DNA of 64,000 nucleotides. Source: Microbacterium saccharophilum. Its GTDB lineage: Bacteria > Actinomycetota > Actinomycetes > Actinomycetales > Microbacteriaceae. Position 1 is the stretch's first letter. Each line of letters starts with the position of its first letter. Position numbers and translations under genes: made by a program. Location: NCBI RefSeq assembly GCF_007992455.1, contig NZ_BKAH01000006.1:109638-173637 (forward strand). The letters run 5' to 3'. The notes under the pieces are model-generated. The model searched no databases and had not been told where the DNA came from. It was given only the letters and a program-made list of their open reading frames with translations. This document shows positions 33,995-42,650 of the stretch, piece after piece.

Positions 33995-34009
33995 TCCCGT
34001 TGAACGGGA
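33995..34009. promoter_or_regulatory. PobR-type operator upstream of pobA
   Basis: TCCCGTT-G-AACGGGA is a perfect 15-bp palindrome 71 bases before the pobA start. A copy differing by one base lies at 34788-34802, just upstream of the IclR regulator gene. Confidence 0.7.
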
Positions 34010-34013
34010 GCGC

Positions 34014-34766
34014 TCAGTGGTACCGGGCGAGCGCCGCTTCGATGCCGCGTGCCGCGCGGTGCAGCTCGGCGAGGGCCGGCTCCGGCGACGCCTCGCGGGG
34101 CAGCACGACCGACAGCGCCGCGATCACGCGCCGCGTGCCGTCCCGCACCGGGACGGCGACACCGGTCGAGACGTCCTCGATGAAGCCAGGGGCGACGGCC
34201 TGGCCGCGCGCGCGGATCTCGGCGAGCAGGCGGCGGATCGCGGCGGGGTCGGCGGGCGTCGCGGCGGTGAGCCGTGCGAGCGGGCGGGCGAGCACGCGAT
34301 CCTGCGTCCCCCGATCGGCGTACGCGAGGAGCAGCAGGCCGGACGAGGAGGCGTGCAGGGGCAGCCGCCCCGCGACCCGGGTGATGTTGGCGCCGGACCG
34401 CGGCCCGCTGAGCCGCTCCAGGAACAGGGCCTCGTCCTGCTCGAGGATCGCGAGCTGGGTGTGCTCGCGCACCCGGGTCTGCACGGCATCCATGAAGGGC
34501 ATCGCCGCCTGACGCAGCCGCAGCGCGGCCGAGGACCGGGTGGCGAGCTCCCACAGCCGCATCCCGATCCGGATGCCGTTGTCGTCGTCGCGCTCGAGGA
34601 GCCCGGCGCCGACGAGATCGGCGACGATCCGGTGCGCCGTCGAGCTCGGCAGATCGGCGCGGCGCCCGATCTCGGCGGCCGTCTGCACCGTGCGGGTCGG
34701 GGTGAAGGTCTCGAGCACCCGCACGAGCCGCTCGGTCATGCCGTCACCGGAGGAGGAGTTCGCCAC
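34014..34766 (-). CDS. pobR: IclR family regulator (PobR-type)
   Basis: A 250-residue IclR-type regulator: a winged helix-turn-helix in the first 80 residues (TAAEIGRRADLPSSTAHRIV) and a ligand-binding domain with THRVAGRLPLHASSSGLLLL-type sequence (here RVAGRLPLHASSSGLLLL) and GVAVPVRDGTRR. The GTG at 34766 is used because many close relatives begin with a short SSSGD stretch; the ATG at 34739 is the alternative. It lies just behind pobA on the same strand, and matching palindromes precede both genes, pointing to control of 4-hydroxybenzoate use and of itself. Its target gene here is broken. Confidence 0.8.
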   Translation of the reverse strand: MANSSSGDGMTERLVRVLETFTPTRTVQTAAEIGRRADLPSSTAHRIVADLVGAGLLERDDDNGIRIGMRLWELATRSSAALRLRQAAMPFMDAVQTRVREHTQLAILEQDEALFLERLSGPRSGANITRVAGRLPLHASSSGLLLLAYADRGTQDRVLARPLARLTAATPADPAAIRRLLAEIRARGQAVAPGFIEDVSTGVAVPVRDGTRRVIAALSVVLPREASPEPALAELHRAARGIEAALARYH

Positions 34767-34787
34767 GGGGACAGTCTGACAGCGGTC

Positions 34788-34802
34788 TCCCGTTGATCGG
34801 GA
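34788..34802. promoter_or_regulatory. PobR-type operator upstream of the IclR gene
   Basis: TCCCGTT-G-ATCGGGA lies 22-36 bases before the GTG of the IclR gene and differs by one base from the palindrome upstream of pobA, consistent with autoregulation. Confidence 0.65.
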
Positions 34803-34806
34803 TGGA

Positions 34807-35598
34807 TCAGCGGATCCGGGTGCCGGCGCGCTGCAGGTCCGCCTCGATGCGGCGGGCGGCCTCGAGGAGGGGCGGCACGACCCGCTCCCGCGTGTCGTCG
34901 ACGCCGCCGCGGCGGACCGGCGTCGAGACGTTGACGGCGGCGGTGACGGCGCCCGAGGCGTCGCGGATGGGCGCGGCGAACGACCGCAGCCCCTCCTCGA
35001 GCTCCTGGTCGACGAAGCTCCAGCCCTGGGCGGCGATCTCCTCGAGGGCCTTCCGGAGGCGCACGCGGGTCGTGATCGTGAAGTCGGTGAGCGGGCGCAG
35101 CTCGACCCGCTCCAGGAACGCCTCCCGTTCCGCGGGCGGCAGGAAGGCGAGGAGGGTCCGTCCCATCGAGGTCGCGAACGCCGGCAGGCGGGTGCCGACG
35201 CCGATCGCCGCGGAGATGATCCGGTAGGTCGCCACGCGAGCGACGTAGACGATGTCGTCTCCGTCGAGGATCGCGACCGAGGTCGACTCGCCGGTCCGCT
35301 CGCTGAGCTCCCGGAGGTGCGGCTGCGCGATCTCCGGCAGGCCGAGGCCGGAGAGGTACGCGAACCCGAGGTCCAGGAGGCGCGGACGCAGGAAGAAGGC
35401 GCGACCATCCGTTCCCACGTAGCCGAGTTCGACGAGGGTGTGCAGGAAGCGGCGCGCGCTGGCCCGGCTGATCCCCGCCTCCCGGGAGACCTCGCTGAGC
35501 GTCAGCAGCGGACGCTGCGGCCCGAAGGCGCGGATGACGGCGAGTCCGCGGTCCAGAGACTGGACGAACTCGCCCGCGGTCGGGGTCTCCTCCGCCAT
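34807..35598 (-). CDS. pcaR: IclR family regulator of beta-ketoadipate genes (PcaR-type)
   Basis: A 263-residue IclR-type regulator: the helix-turn-helix includes LTLSEVSREAGISRASARRF (about residues 32-51), and the effector domain has ATYRIISAAIGVGTRLPAFA and TSMGRTLLAFLPP, typical of the PcaR/PobR/CatR branch. The ATG is preceded by AAAGGAG. It is divergent from pcaI, with two inverted repeats in the shared promoter region, which fits control of pcaIJF by a pathway intermediate such as beta-ketoadipate. Confidence 0.87.
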   Translation of the reverse strand: MAEETPTAGEFVQSLDRGLAVIRAFGPQRPLLTLSEVSREAGISRASARRFLHTLVELGYVGTDGRAFFLRPRLLDLGFAYLSGLGLPEIAQPHLRELSERTGESTSVAILDGDDIVYVARVATYRIISAAIGVGTRLPAFATSMGRTLLAFLPPAEREAFLERVELRPLTDFTITTRVRLRKALEEIAAQGWSFVDQELEEGLRSFAAPIRDASGAVTAAVNVSTPVRRGGVDDTRERVVPPLLEAARRIEADLQRAGTRIR

Positions 35599-35656
35599 GG
35601 CGGCTCCTTTCGCGGCTGGCCGCACCGGGTCGATAGGGGCTAGCATAGTGCGAGAA

Positions 35657-35690
35657 GCGAACGGGCGTTCGCACAGCGAACATTCTTCGC
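35657..35690. promoter_or_regulatory. Two inverted repeats in pcaR-pcaI divergent promoter
   Basis: GCGAACG-GG-CGTTCGC (35657-35672) and GCGAA-CATTC-TTCGC (35676-35690) are perfect inverted repeats side by side, midway between the divergent starts. Related GCGAAC/GTTCGC half-sites recur nearby, as expected for an IclR-type dimer-of-dimers site. Confidence 0.65.
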
Positions 35691-35718
35691 GGAACGCTCA
35701 GATCAGTGAGGAGTGCGC

Positions 35719-36471
35719 GTGATCGACAAGACCGTGCCCGATGGCGCCGCCGCGGTGGCCGACATCCCCGAGGGCGCGACCATCCTGATCGGCGGGTTCG
35801 GGCGTGCCGGCCAGCCCGTCGAGCTCATCGACGCCCTGATCGCACACGGCGCGGGCGGCCTGACCGTCGTGAACAACAACGCCGGCAACGGCGACACGGG
35901 GCTCGCGGCGCTGCTGGACCGCGGACTCGTCCGCAAGATCATCTGCTCCTTCCCGCGCCAGCACGACTCCTGGGTCTTCGACCGGCTCTACCGCGCCGGC
36001 GAGATCGAGCTCGAGCTCGTGCCGCAGGGGAACCTCGCCGAACGTATCCGCGCCGCCGGCGCCGGCATCGGCGCGTTCTTCACCCCGACCGGGGTCGGCA
36101 CGCAGCTCGCCGAAGGCAAGGAGACCCGCACCATCGACGGCCGGGACTACGTGCTGGAGTATCCGATCCGCGCCGACTTCGCCCTCATCAGCGGCCTCCG
36201 CGCCGACCGATGGGGCAACGTCGTCCACCGCGAGACCGCCCGCAACTTCGGGCCCATCATGGCCTCCGCGGCCACGACGACGATCGTGCAGGTCTACGAG
36301 GTCGTGCCGCTGGGCGGCATCGACCCCGAGACCGTCGTCACGCCGGGCATCTTCGTCGACCGCGTCGTCGCGGTGGGGGAGCGCGCGTGGCTGCAGGGAG
36401 GCGCCTTCGTCGGGGGCGTCGATGTGGAAGGGCGTCCGCACGGGGACGCGACAGCGGAGGTGGACCAGTGA
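35719..36471 (+). CDS. pcaI: 3-oxoadipate CoA-transferase subunit A
   Basis: A 250-residue alpha subunit of the CoA-transferase that activates 3-oxoadipate with succinyl-CoA. The CoA-binding GGFGRAGQPVELIDALI (about residues 24-40) and ITVVNNNAGNGDTGLAALL-type segment (here LTVVNNNAGNGDTGLAALL) are clear. The GTG at 35719 is well spaced from GAGGAG at 35708-35713; the GTG at 35713 would overlap that site. First gene of pcaIJF. Confidence 0.92.
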   Translation: MIDKTVPDGAAAVADIPEGATILIGGFGRAGQPVELIDALIAHGAGGLTVVNNNAGNGDTGLAALLDRGLVRKIICSFPRQHDSWVFDRLYRAGEIELELVPQGNLAERIRAAGAGIGAFFTPTGVGTQLAEGKETRTIDGRDYVLEYPIRADFALISGLRADRWGNVVHRETARNFGPIMASAATTTIVQVYEVVPLGGIDPETVVTPGIFVDRVVAVGERAWLQGGAFVGGVDVEGRPHGDATAEVDQ

Positions 36472-37139
36472 GCACCCGGATCAGCCGCGACGACCTCGCG
36501 CGTCGCATCGCGGCAGACATCCCCGAGGGGTCGTACGTCAACCTCGGGATCGGTGCGCCCACCCTCGTGGCGAACTTCCTCCCGGTCGACCAGGAGATCA
36601 TCCTGCACACCGAGAACGGGCTGCTCGGGATGGGGTCGGCACCGGATGCCGCGCACGTCGACCCCGATCTCATCAACGCCGGGAAGCAGCCGGTCACCGC
36701 GCTGCCGGGGGCCGCGTACTTCCACCACGCCGACTCGTTCGGCATGATGCGCGGCGGCCACCTCGACGTGTGCGTGCTGGGTGCCTTCCAGGTCTCCGAG
36801 ACCGGCGACCTCGCGAACTGGTCCACCGGCGCGCCCGGTGCGATCCCTGCCGTCGGCGGCGCCATGGACCTCGCGATCGGCGCGAAGAGCGTGTACGTCA
36901 TGACCGACCTGCTCGCGAAGGACGGCTCGTCCAAGCTCGTGGCATCCTGCACCTACCCGCTCACCGGCGTCGGCTGCGTCTCGCGGATCTACACCGATCA
37001 CGGCATCTTCGATGTGACGGCGGACGGGCTCGCGGTGCGCGAGGCGTTCGGGGAGAACACCGTCGCCTCGCTCGCCGAGCTCACCGGCCTGGTGCTGGCC
37101 GATGCCACCGGCGCGGACCTCACGGAAGGGAACCGCTGA
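36468..37139 (+). CDS. pcaJ: 3-oxoadipate CoA-transferase subunit B
   Basis: A 223-residue beta subunit. The catalytic glutamate is in HTENGLLGMGSAP (about residue 50), and GGHLDVCVLGAFQVSETGDL is typical. It starts with GTG overlapping the pcaI stop (GTGA) and is followed two bases after its stop by pcaF. Confidence 0.93.
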   Translation: MSTRISRDDLARRIAADIPEGSYVNLGIGAPTLVANFLPVDQEIILHTENGLLGMGSAPDAAHVDPDLINAGKQPVTALPGAAYFHHADSFGMMRGGHLDVCVLGAFQVSETGDLANWSTGAPGAIPAVGGAMDLAIGAKSVYVMTDLLAKDGSSKLVASCTYPLTGVGCVSRIYTDHGIFDVTADGLAVREAFGENTVASLAELTGLVLADATGADLTEGNR

Positions 37140-37140
37140 C

Positions 37141-38310
<1,170 letters not shown>

Positions 38311-38354
38311 GCGTCATATGACGACGTCCGGGGTGCCACCCGGGCGCGACGGGC

Positions 38355-38360
38355 TAGGGT
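38355..38360 (+). promoter_or_regulatory. -10 element placing the start site at the leader peptide ATG
   Basis: TAGGGT lies six bases before the ATG of the leader peptide, a spacing that puts transcription start at or next to that ATG and so predicts a leaderless mRNA. No convincing -35 is seen. Confidence 0.55.
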
Positions 38361-38366
38361 GACTTC

Positions 38367-38396
38367 ATGCTCCTCACCTGTCAGTGTTGTCGCTGA
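38367..38396 (+). CDS. Polycysteine leader peptide (MLLTCQCCR)
   Basis: A nine-residue frame with three cysteines among its last five residues, three of them being TGT codons. Comparable leaderless cysteine-rich short frames in mycobacteria act as cysteine-responsive attenuators of sulfur genes: when charged tRNA-Cys is scarce, the stalled ribosome changes RNA folding and raises expression of the downstream operon. Here the next genes are a cysteine synthase/cystathionine beta-synthase and metB, which fits. The -10 spacing suggests that it is translated from the first base of the transcript. Confidence 0.8.
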   Translation: MLLTCQCCR

Positions 38397-38413
38397 GCGC
38401 TTCTGCGCGCCTC

Positions 38414-38452
38414 CGACGAACCGACAGCCCGTCGCGCCTCTGCGTGCGCGAC
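38414..38452 (+). promoter_or_regulatory. Candidate attenuator: two mutually exclusive hairpins
   Basis: CGACG (38414-38418) can pair with CGTCG (38430-38434), or instead GTCGCGC (38431-38437) with GCGCGAC (38446-38452). The two stems share bases 38431-38434, so only one can form. The second ends 20 bases before the GTG of the next gene. A ribosome stalled on the cysteine codons is the natural switch. No U-tract follows, so translational or Rho-dependent control is more likely than intrinsic termination. Confidence 0.45.
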
Positions 38453-38471
38453 CACATCACAGGACATCCTC

Positions 38472-39464
38472 GTGCGCTACGCATCACACATCGCCGACAT
38501 GGTCGGCAACACCCCCCTCGTCCGTCTCAACACGGTGACCGACGGGATCGCCGCCACCGTGCTGGCGAAGGTCGAGTACTTCAACCCGGGGAGCTCCGCG
38601 AAGGACCGCATCGCCCGGAACATCATCGAGGCGGCGGAGGCCTCCGGGCAGCTGAAGCCGGGCGGGACGATCGTCGAGCCGACGAGCGGCAACACCGGCG
38701 TCGGGCTCGCGCTCATCGCCCTGCAGCGGGGCTATCGGATGATCTTCGTCGTCCCGGACAAGTTCGCCGGTGAGAAGGTCGCCGTGCTGAAGGCGTACGG
38801 GGCGGAGGTCGTGATGACCCCGACGAGCGTGCCCCCGGAGCATCCGGACTCGTACTACAGCGTCTCCGACCGGCTCGCCGCCGAGATCCCGGGCGCCTTC
38901 AAGCCGAACCAGTTCGCGAACCTCAACGGTCCGCGCGCGCACTACGAGACGACCGGTCCGGAGATCTGGCGCGACACCGACGGGAAGGTCACGCACCTCG
39001 TCGCGGGTGTCGGCACCGGCGGCACGATCAGCGGCACGGGACGCTTCCTCAAGGAGGCCTCCGCCGGCGAGGTCGTCGTGATCGGCGCCGACCCGAAGGG
39101 CTCCATCTACTCCGGCGGCCCGATCCACGGCTACCTCGTCGAGGGGGTGGGGGAGGACTTCTACCCCGCGACCTTCGACCCCACCGTCGTCGACGGCTAC
39201 GAGCGGGTGGGCGACGCCGAGTCGTTCGCCATGACGCGGCGGCTCGCGCGCGAAGAGGGTCTCCTCGTCGGCGGGTCGTCGGGCATGGCGGTCGTCGCGG
39301 CGCTGCGCGTCGCCCGCGACCTGCCGGCAGATGCCGTCGTGGTCGTCGTGCTGCCCGACCATGGCCGCGGGTACCTCAGCAAGCTGTACGACGACGAGTG
39401 GATGCGCGAGCGCGGTTTCGCCACCGAGTCGACCACCACCGAAACCACCGGGAGCCTCACATGA
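38472..39464 (+). CDS. Cysteine synthase / cystathionine beta-synthase family enzyme
   Basis: A 330-residue PLP enzyme of fold type II. The PLP lysine is in NPGSSAKDRIARN (about residue 42), the phosphate loop is GVGTGGTISGTGRFLK, and VEPTSGNTGVGLALIA is the substrate loop. It has no C-terminal CBS domain pair, so it is shorter than many actinobacterial cystathionine beta-synthases (about 460), yet its catalytic domain, with RDTDGKVTHLVAG and PKGSIYSGG, looks more like that branch than like CysK. It overlaps metB by four bases, which supports transsulfuration between cysteine and homocysteine. GTG start; controlled by the leader peptide upstream. Confidence 0.82.
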   Translation: MRYASHIADMVGNTPLVRLNTVTDGIAATVLAKVEYFNPGSSAKDRIARNIIEAAEASGQLKPGGTIVEPTSGNTGVGLALIALQRGYRMIFVVPDKFAGEKVAVLKAYGAEVVMTPTSVPPEHPDSYYSVSDRLAAEIPGAFKPNQFANLNGPRAHYETTGPEIWRDTDGKVTHLVAGVGTGGTISGTGRFLKEASAGEVVVIGADPKGSIYSGGPIHGYLVEGVGEDFYPATFDPTVVDGYERVGDAESFAMTRRLAREEGLLVGGSSGMAVVAALRVARDLPADAVVVVVLPDHGRGYLSKLYDDEWMRERGFATESTTTETTGSLT

Positions 39465-40612
39465 CCGAGTACGCACGCGGCTTCGAGAGCCTCGTCATCC
39501 ACGCCGGGCAGGAGTTCGACCCCGCGACGGGTGCCGTCATCCCTCCGGTGCATTTCTCCACGACGTTCGCGCAGGACGGCATCGGCGGCCTCCGCGGGGG
39601 CTACGAGTACGGCCGCAGCGGCAACCCGACGCGCACGGCGCTGCAGACGCAGCTCGCCGCGATCGAGGGCGGCGCGCACGGGTTCTCCTTCTCCTCCGGG
39701 CTCGCCGCAGAGGACGTGCTCCTGCGCGCCGCGCTGCAGCCGGGCGACGAGGTGCTGCTCGGCAGCGACGTCTACGGCGGCACGCACCGCCTCATCGCGC
39801 GGGTGCTCGGGCCGTGGGGGGTCGGGCTGCGGGTCGTCGACATGAGCGACCTGGATGCCGTTCGCGCGGCGCTCGAGGAGAGCGCCCCGAAGGTGCTGTG
39901 GGTCGAGACGCCGTCCAACCCGCTGCTGCGGATCACCGACATCGCCGGGCTCGCCGCGATCGGCCACGAGGCCGGCGCGCTCGTCGTCGTGGACAACACC
40001 TTCGCGACGCCCGCGCTGCAGCAGCCGCTCGCCCTCGGCGCCGACGTCGTCGTGCACTCGACGACGAAGTACCTCGGCGGGCACTCCGACGTCGTCGGCG
40101 GCGGCCTGGTGCTGAACGACGATGCGCTCGCCGAGATGATCGGCTTCCTGCAGTTCGCCGCCGGCGCCGTCTCCGGCCCGCTCGACGCGTGGCTCACGAC
40201 GCGGGGCATCAAGACGCTCGCGGTCCGGATGCAGCGCCACAGCGAGAACGCCGCCGCCGTCGCCGCGTTCCTCGAGGGCTCGGATCGCGTCGCCCGCGTC
40301 TACTACCCGGGGCTCGCCTCGCACCCGGGCCACGAGCTCGCGGCCCGGCAGATGTCCGGCTTCGGCGGCATCGTCTCGGTGGCGCTGGAGAGCGGCACGG
40401 CAGCCCGTCGCTTCGCGGAGTCGACGCGGCTCTTCCAGCTCGCCGAGTCGCTCGGCGGCGTGGAGTCGCTCGTCAACTACCCCGACGCCATGACGCACGC
40501 CTCGGTGCGGGGCACCGAAGCCGCCGTGCCCGTCGAGGTCGTGCGGCTGTCGGTCGGCATCGAGTCGGTCGACGATCTGCTCGCCGACGTCGAGCAGGCC
40601 CTCGGCGCGTAG
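39461..40612 (+). CDS. metB: Cystathionine gamma-synthase
   Basis: A 383-residue PLP enzyme joining cysteine and an acylated homoserine to cystathionine (family length about 385). The PLP lysine is in VVHSTTKYLGGHSDVVGG (about residue 203); YEYGRSGNPTRTALQ near residue 50 and SLGGVESLVNYPDAMTHAS near the end are typical of MetB/MetC. A cystathionine gamma-lyase is a possible alternative, as the two are hard to tell apart. Coupled to the preceding gene by ATGA. Confidence 0.85.
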   Translation: MTEYARGFESLVIHAGQEFDPATGAVIPPVHFSTTFAQDGIGGLRGGYEYGRSGNPTRTALQTQLAAIEGGAHGFSFSSGLAAEDVLLRAALQPGDEVLLGSDVYGGTHRLIARVLGPWGVGLRVVDMSDLDAVRAALEESAPKVLWVETPSNPLLRITDIAGLAAIGHEAGALVVVDNTFATPALQQPLALGADVVVHSTTKYLGGHSDVVGGGLVLNDDALAEMIGFLQFAAGAVSGPLDAWLTTRGIKTLAVRMQRHSENAAAVAAFLEGSDRVARVYYPGLASHPGHELAARQMSGFGGIVSVALESGTAARRFAESTRLFQLAESLGGVESLVNYPDAMTHASVRGTEAAVPVEVVRLSVGIESVDDLLADVEQALGA

Positions 40613-40618
40613 TCCGGC

Positions 40619-41191
40619 TCAGCGCCGCCGGAACCAGCGACGCGTGCGCGGCGGTTCCGGCGGGGGAGCGGATGCCGCGAGCCGCGCCGCGCGGCACTCC
40701 CGCCACGCCGTGACGTCGGCCTCGACGTCGTGCGTCGGTGTCACGACCGGCGGCCCGCCCTGCAGCTGCCGCCGCGCCTCGATGACGCGCCGGTTGAAGT
40801 CCTCGACGTACTCGCGGACATCGCCCTCACGCGCGAGAGTGTCCAGCCGCTCGGCGAACTCGGCGTGCTTGGTGCGCAGCGTCAGGGCGGCGGGGCCGAG
40901 CCCGGTGAGCTTCTCGGTCTGGATCTTCCGCCGGATCCACCAGTCCGGATCGTGGCTCTCCCCGAGCCCTTCGAGCGGCTTGCCGTACCCGGGCAGGTCG
41001 TCGAAGTCGCCGCGGCGGATGGCCTGCTGGATCGCCGTCTCCACGTACAGCGCCCGCTCGTGCGCGGTGGGAGCCGCGGCATCCGTCGTCTCGTTCGCCG
41101 GCTTCTGGTCGGCATCCGGGTCTTCCCCCAGCTCGCGCCGGAGCTTGTCGACGCGATAGCGGGCGGCATCCAGTCTCGGATCCTCGCCCAT
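40619..41191 (-). CDS. DUF1992 (DnaJ-homologue C28-type) protein
   Basis: A 190-residue soluble protein. The middle carries the conserved block AIQQAIRRGDFDDLPGYGKP (about residues 53-72) and PDWWIRRKIQTEKL of the DUF1992 / DNAJC28 domain, followed by a charged coiled-coil-like stretch and a proline-arginine end. Function is unknown; relatives are small and widespread. It converges with metB with only six bases between the stops, and its promoter is divergent from the PadR gene. Confidence 0.85.
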   Translation of the reverse strand: MGEDPRLDAARYRVDKLRRELGEDPDADQKPANETTDAAAPTAHERALYVETAIQQAIRRGDFDDLPGYGKPLEGLGESHDPDWWIRRKIQTEKLTGLGPAALTLRTKHAEFAERLDTLAREGDVREYVEDFNRRVIEARRQLQGGPPVVTPTHDVEADVTAWRECRAARLAASAPPPEPPRTRRWFRRR

Positions 41192-41263
41192 CCGCGTCTC
41201 CCTCCGCGCCGTGTGTTCCAGCGTACGACGCGCCGCGAGACCCGGCGCTGGACGATGGGATGC

Positions 41264-41296
41264 CGCGTATGTATATACTCAGAAATCACATACGCG
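41264..41296. promoter_or_regulatory. PadR-type operator overlapping a -10 box
   Basis: CGCGTATGT (41264-41272) and ACATACGCG (41288-41296) are perfect inverted arms 15 bases apart, and TATACT (41274-41279) lies between them as a -10 box for the following operon. Binding here would block the promoter, giving autoregulation by the PadR protein. Confidence 0.75.
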
Positions 41297-41331
41297 GTAT
41301 GCATGAACGCGTGTCCATGAACGGAGTCATG

Positions 41332-41931
41332 ATGTCGGTGCGACAGAGCCTGCTGGCCATCCTCGATCAGGGGCCGTGCTACGGCTATCAGCTGCGGACG
41401 GAGTTCGACCGCCGCACCGGCTCGACCTGGCCGCTCAACGTCGGGCAGATCTACAACACCCTCGACCGGCTGGAGCGCGATGGGCTCGTCGAGAAGGGCG
41501 ACGTCGACGAGCAGGGTCACGTGTACTGGCAGATCACGGATGCCGGCCGGCTCGAGGTGCGCGCCTGGCTCGCCTCGCCCGTGGAGCGCTCGCAGGGGAC
41601 GCGCGACGAGCTGGCCATCAAGCTCGCCGTCGCCGCAACCCTGCCGGGCATCGACGTGGGCGACGTGATCCAGACGCAGCGCCTCGCATCGCTGCGGCAG
41701 CTGCAGGAGCTCAACCGCGCGAAGTACGCCGGCGCCAATCCCGATGGGCCGGAGGAGCTCGCGTGGTCGCTCGTCGTGGACTCGATGATCTTCACGGCGG
41801 AAGCGGAGATCCGCTGGCTCGACCACACCGAGCAGCGGCTCGCGCTGCACCCGCAGCACGCCATGGAGCTCGAGCTGTCGACCGAGAAGCCCAAGCGCGG
41901 ACGCCCGGTCAAGACGGAGGCGGGCGCATGA
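41332..41931 (+). CDS. PadR family transcriptional regulator
   Basis: A 199-residue regulator. The winged helix occupies the first 85 residues (SLLAILDQGPCYGYQLRTEF, then WPLNVGQIYNTLDRLERDGL), the hallmark of PadR, with a C-terminal dimerisation helix domain and a basic tail (KPKRGRPVK). The ATG at 41332 fits GGAG at 41323-41326; upstream in-frame ATGs lie in the operator. It overlaps the ABC gene downstream and precedes an FtsX-type permease, the common layout for a drug- or peptide-sensing exporter operon. Confidence 0.9.
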   Translation: MSVRQSLLAILDQGPCYGYQLRTEFDRRTGSTWPLNVGQIYNTLDRLERDGLVEKGDVDEQGHVYWQITDAGRLEVRAWLASPVERSQGTRDELAIKLAVAATLPGIDVGDVIQTQRLASLRQLQELNRAKYAGANPDGPEELAWSLVVDSMIFTAEAEIRWLDHTEQRLALHPQHAMELELSTEKPKRGRPVKTEAGA

Positions 41932-42650
41932 CCGACGCGCCGGTGCTGCAGCTGACCGGGGTCACGCAGCAGTACGGCGAGGGTGCGACGTCGGTCTCCG
42001 CGCTCTCCGGCGTCGATCTCACGGTGCAGCGGGGCGAGCTCGTCGCCATCATGGGGGCCTCCGGGTCGGGCAAGTCGACGCTGCTGTCGATCGCCGGGGG
42101 GCTGCAGAAGCCCACGACCGGCGAGGTCATCGTCGAGGGCACGTACCTCTCGACGGCATCCGCTCGTCAGCTCGCGCAGCTGCGGCGGCGCTCGCTCGGA
42201 TTCGTCTTCCAGGACTTCAACCTCATCCCGACGCTCACGGCGCTCGAGAACGTGACGCTGCCGCTCGAGCTCGACGGCTTCCGGGCACGCGTCGCCCGGC
42301 GCGCCGGCCGGGACGCGCTCGCGTCGGTCGGGCTGGAGGACAAGCTCGCGGCCTACCCCGACGACCTCTCCGGCGGTCAGCAGCAGCGCGTCGCGATCGC
42401 CCGCGCCGTCGTCGGCGGCCGCCGGCTGATCCTCGCCGACGAGCCCACCGGCGCACTGGACTCGGTGACGGGCGAGGCGGTCATGAAGATGATCCGCTCC
42501 CGCGTCGACCAGGGGGCGGCCGGCATCCTCGTCACCCACGAGGCGCGGCACGCCGCGTGGGCCGACCGCATCGTGTTCCTCCGCGACGGCCGTATCGTCG
42601 ACCAGTCGCGCCGCGATGGTGCCGAGACGCTGCTGGCGGGCACGCCGTGA
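41928..42650 (+). CDS. ABC transporter ATP-binding protein (MacB/LolD type)
   Basis: A 240-residue ATPase: Walker [10 protein letters not shown] (about residues 42-50), [20 protein letters not shown] (Q-loop region typical of the MacB/LolD/FtsE group), signature LSGGQQQR, Walker [13 protein letters not shown] and a VTHEARHA switch. It pairs with the FtsX-like permease coded next, with which it overlaps (GTGA), probably to extrude an antimicrobial or envelope compound. Confidence 0.93.
   Translation: MTDAPVLQLTGVTQQYGEGATSVSALSGVDLTVQRGELVAIMGASGSGKSTLLSIAGGLQKPTTGEVIVEGTYLSTASARQLAQLRRRSLGFVFQDFNLIPTLTALENVTLPLELDGFRARVARRAGRDALASVGLEDKLAAYPDDLSGGQQQRVAIARAVVGGRRLILADEPTGALDSVTGEAVMKMIRSRVDQGAAGILVTHEARHAAWADRIVFLRDGRIVDQSRRDGAETLLAGTP

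Noticed and set aside
38472..39464. Truncated cystathionine beta-synthase
   Set aside because: The missing CBS domains are normal for many family members, and the gene is coupled neatly to metB; it is not a broken gene.
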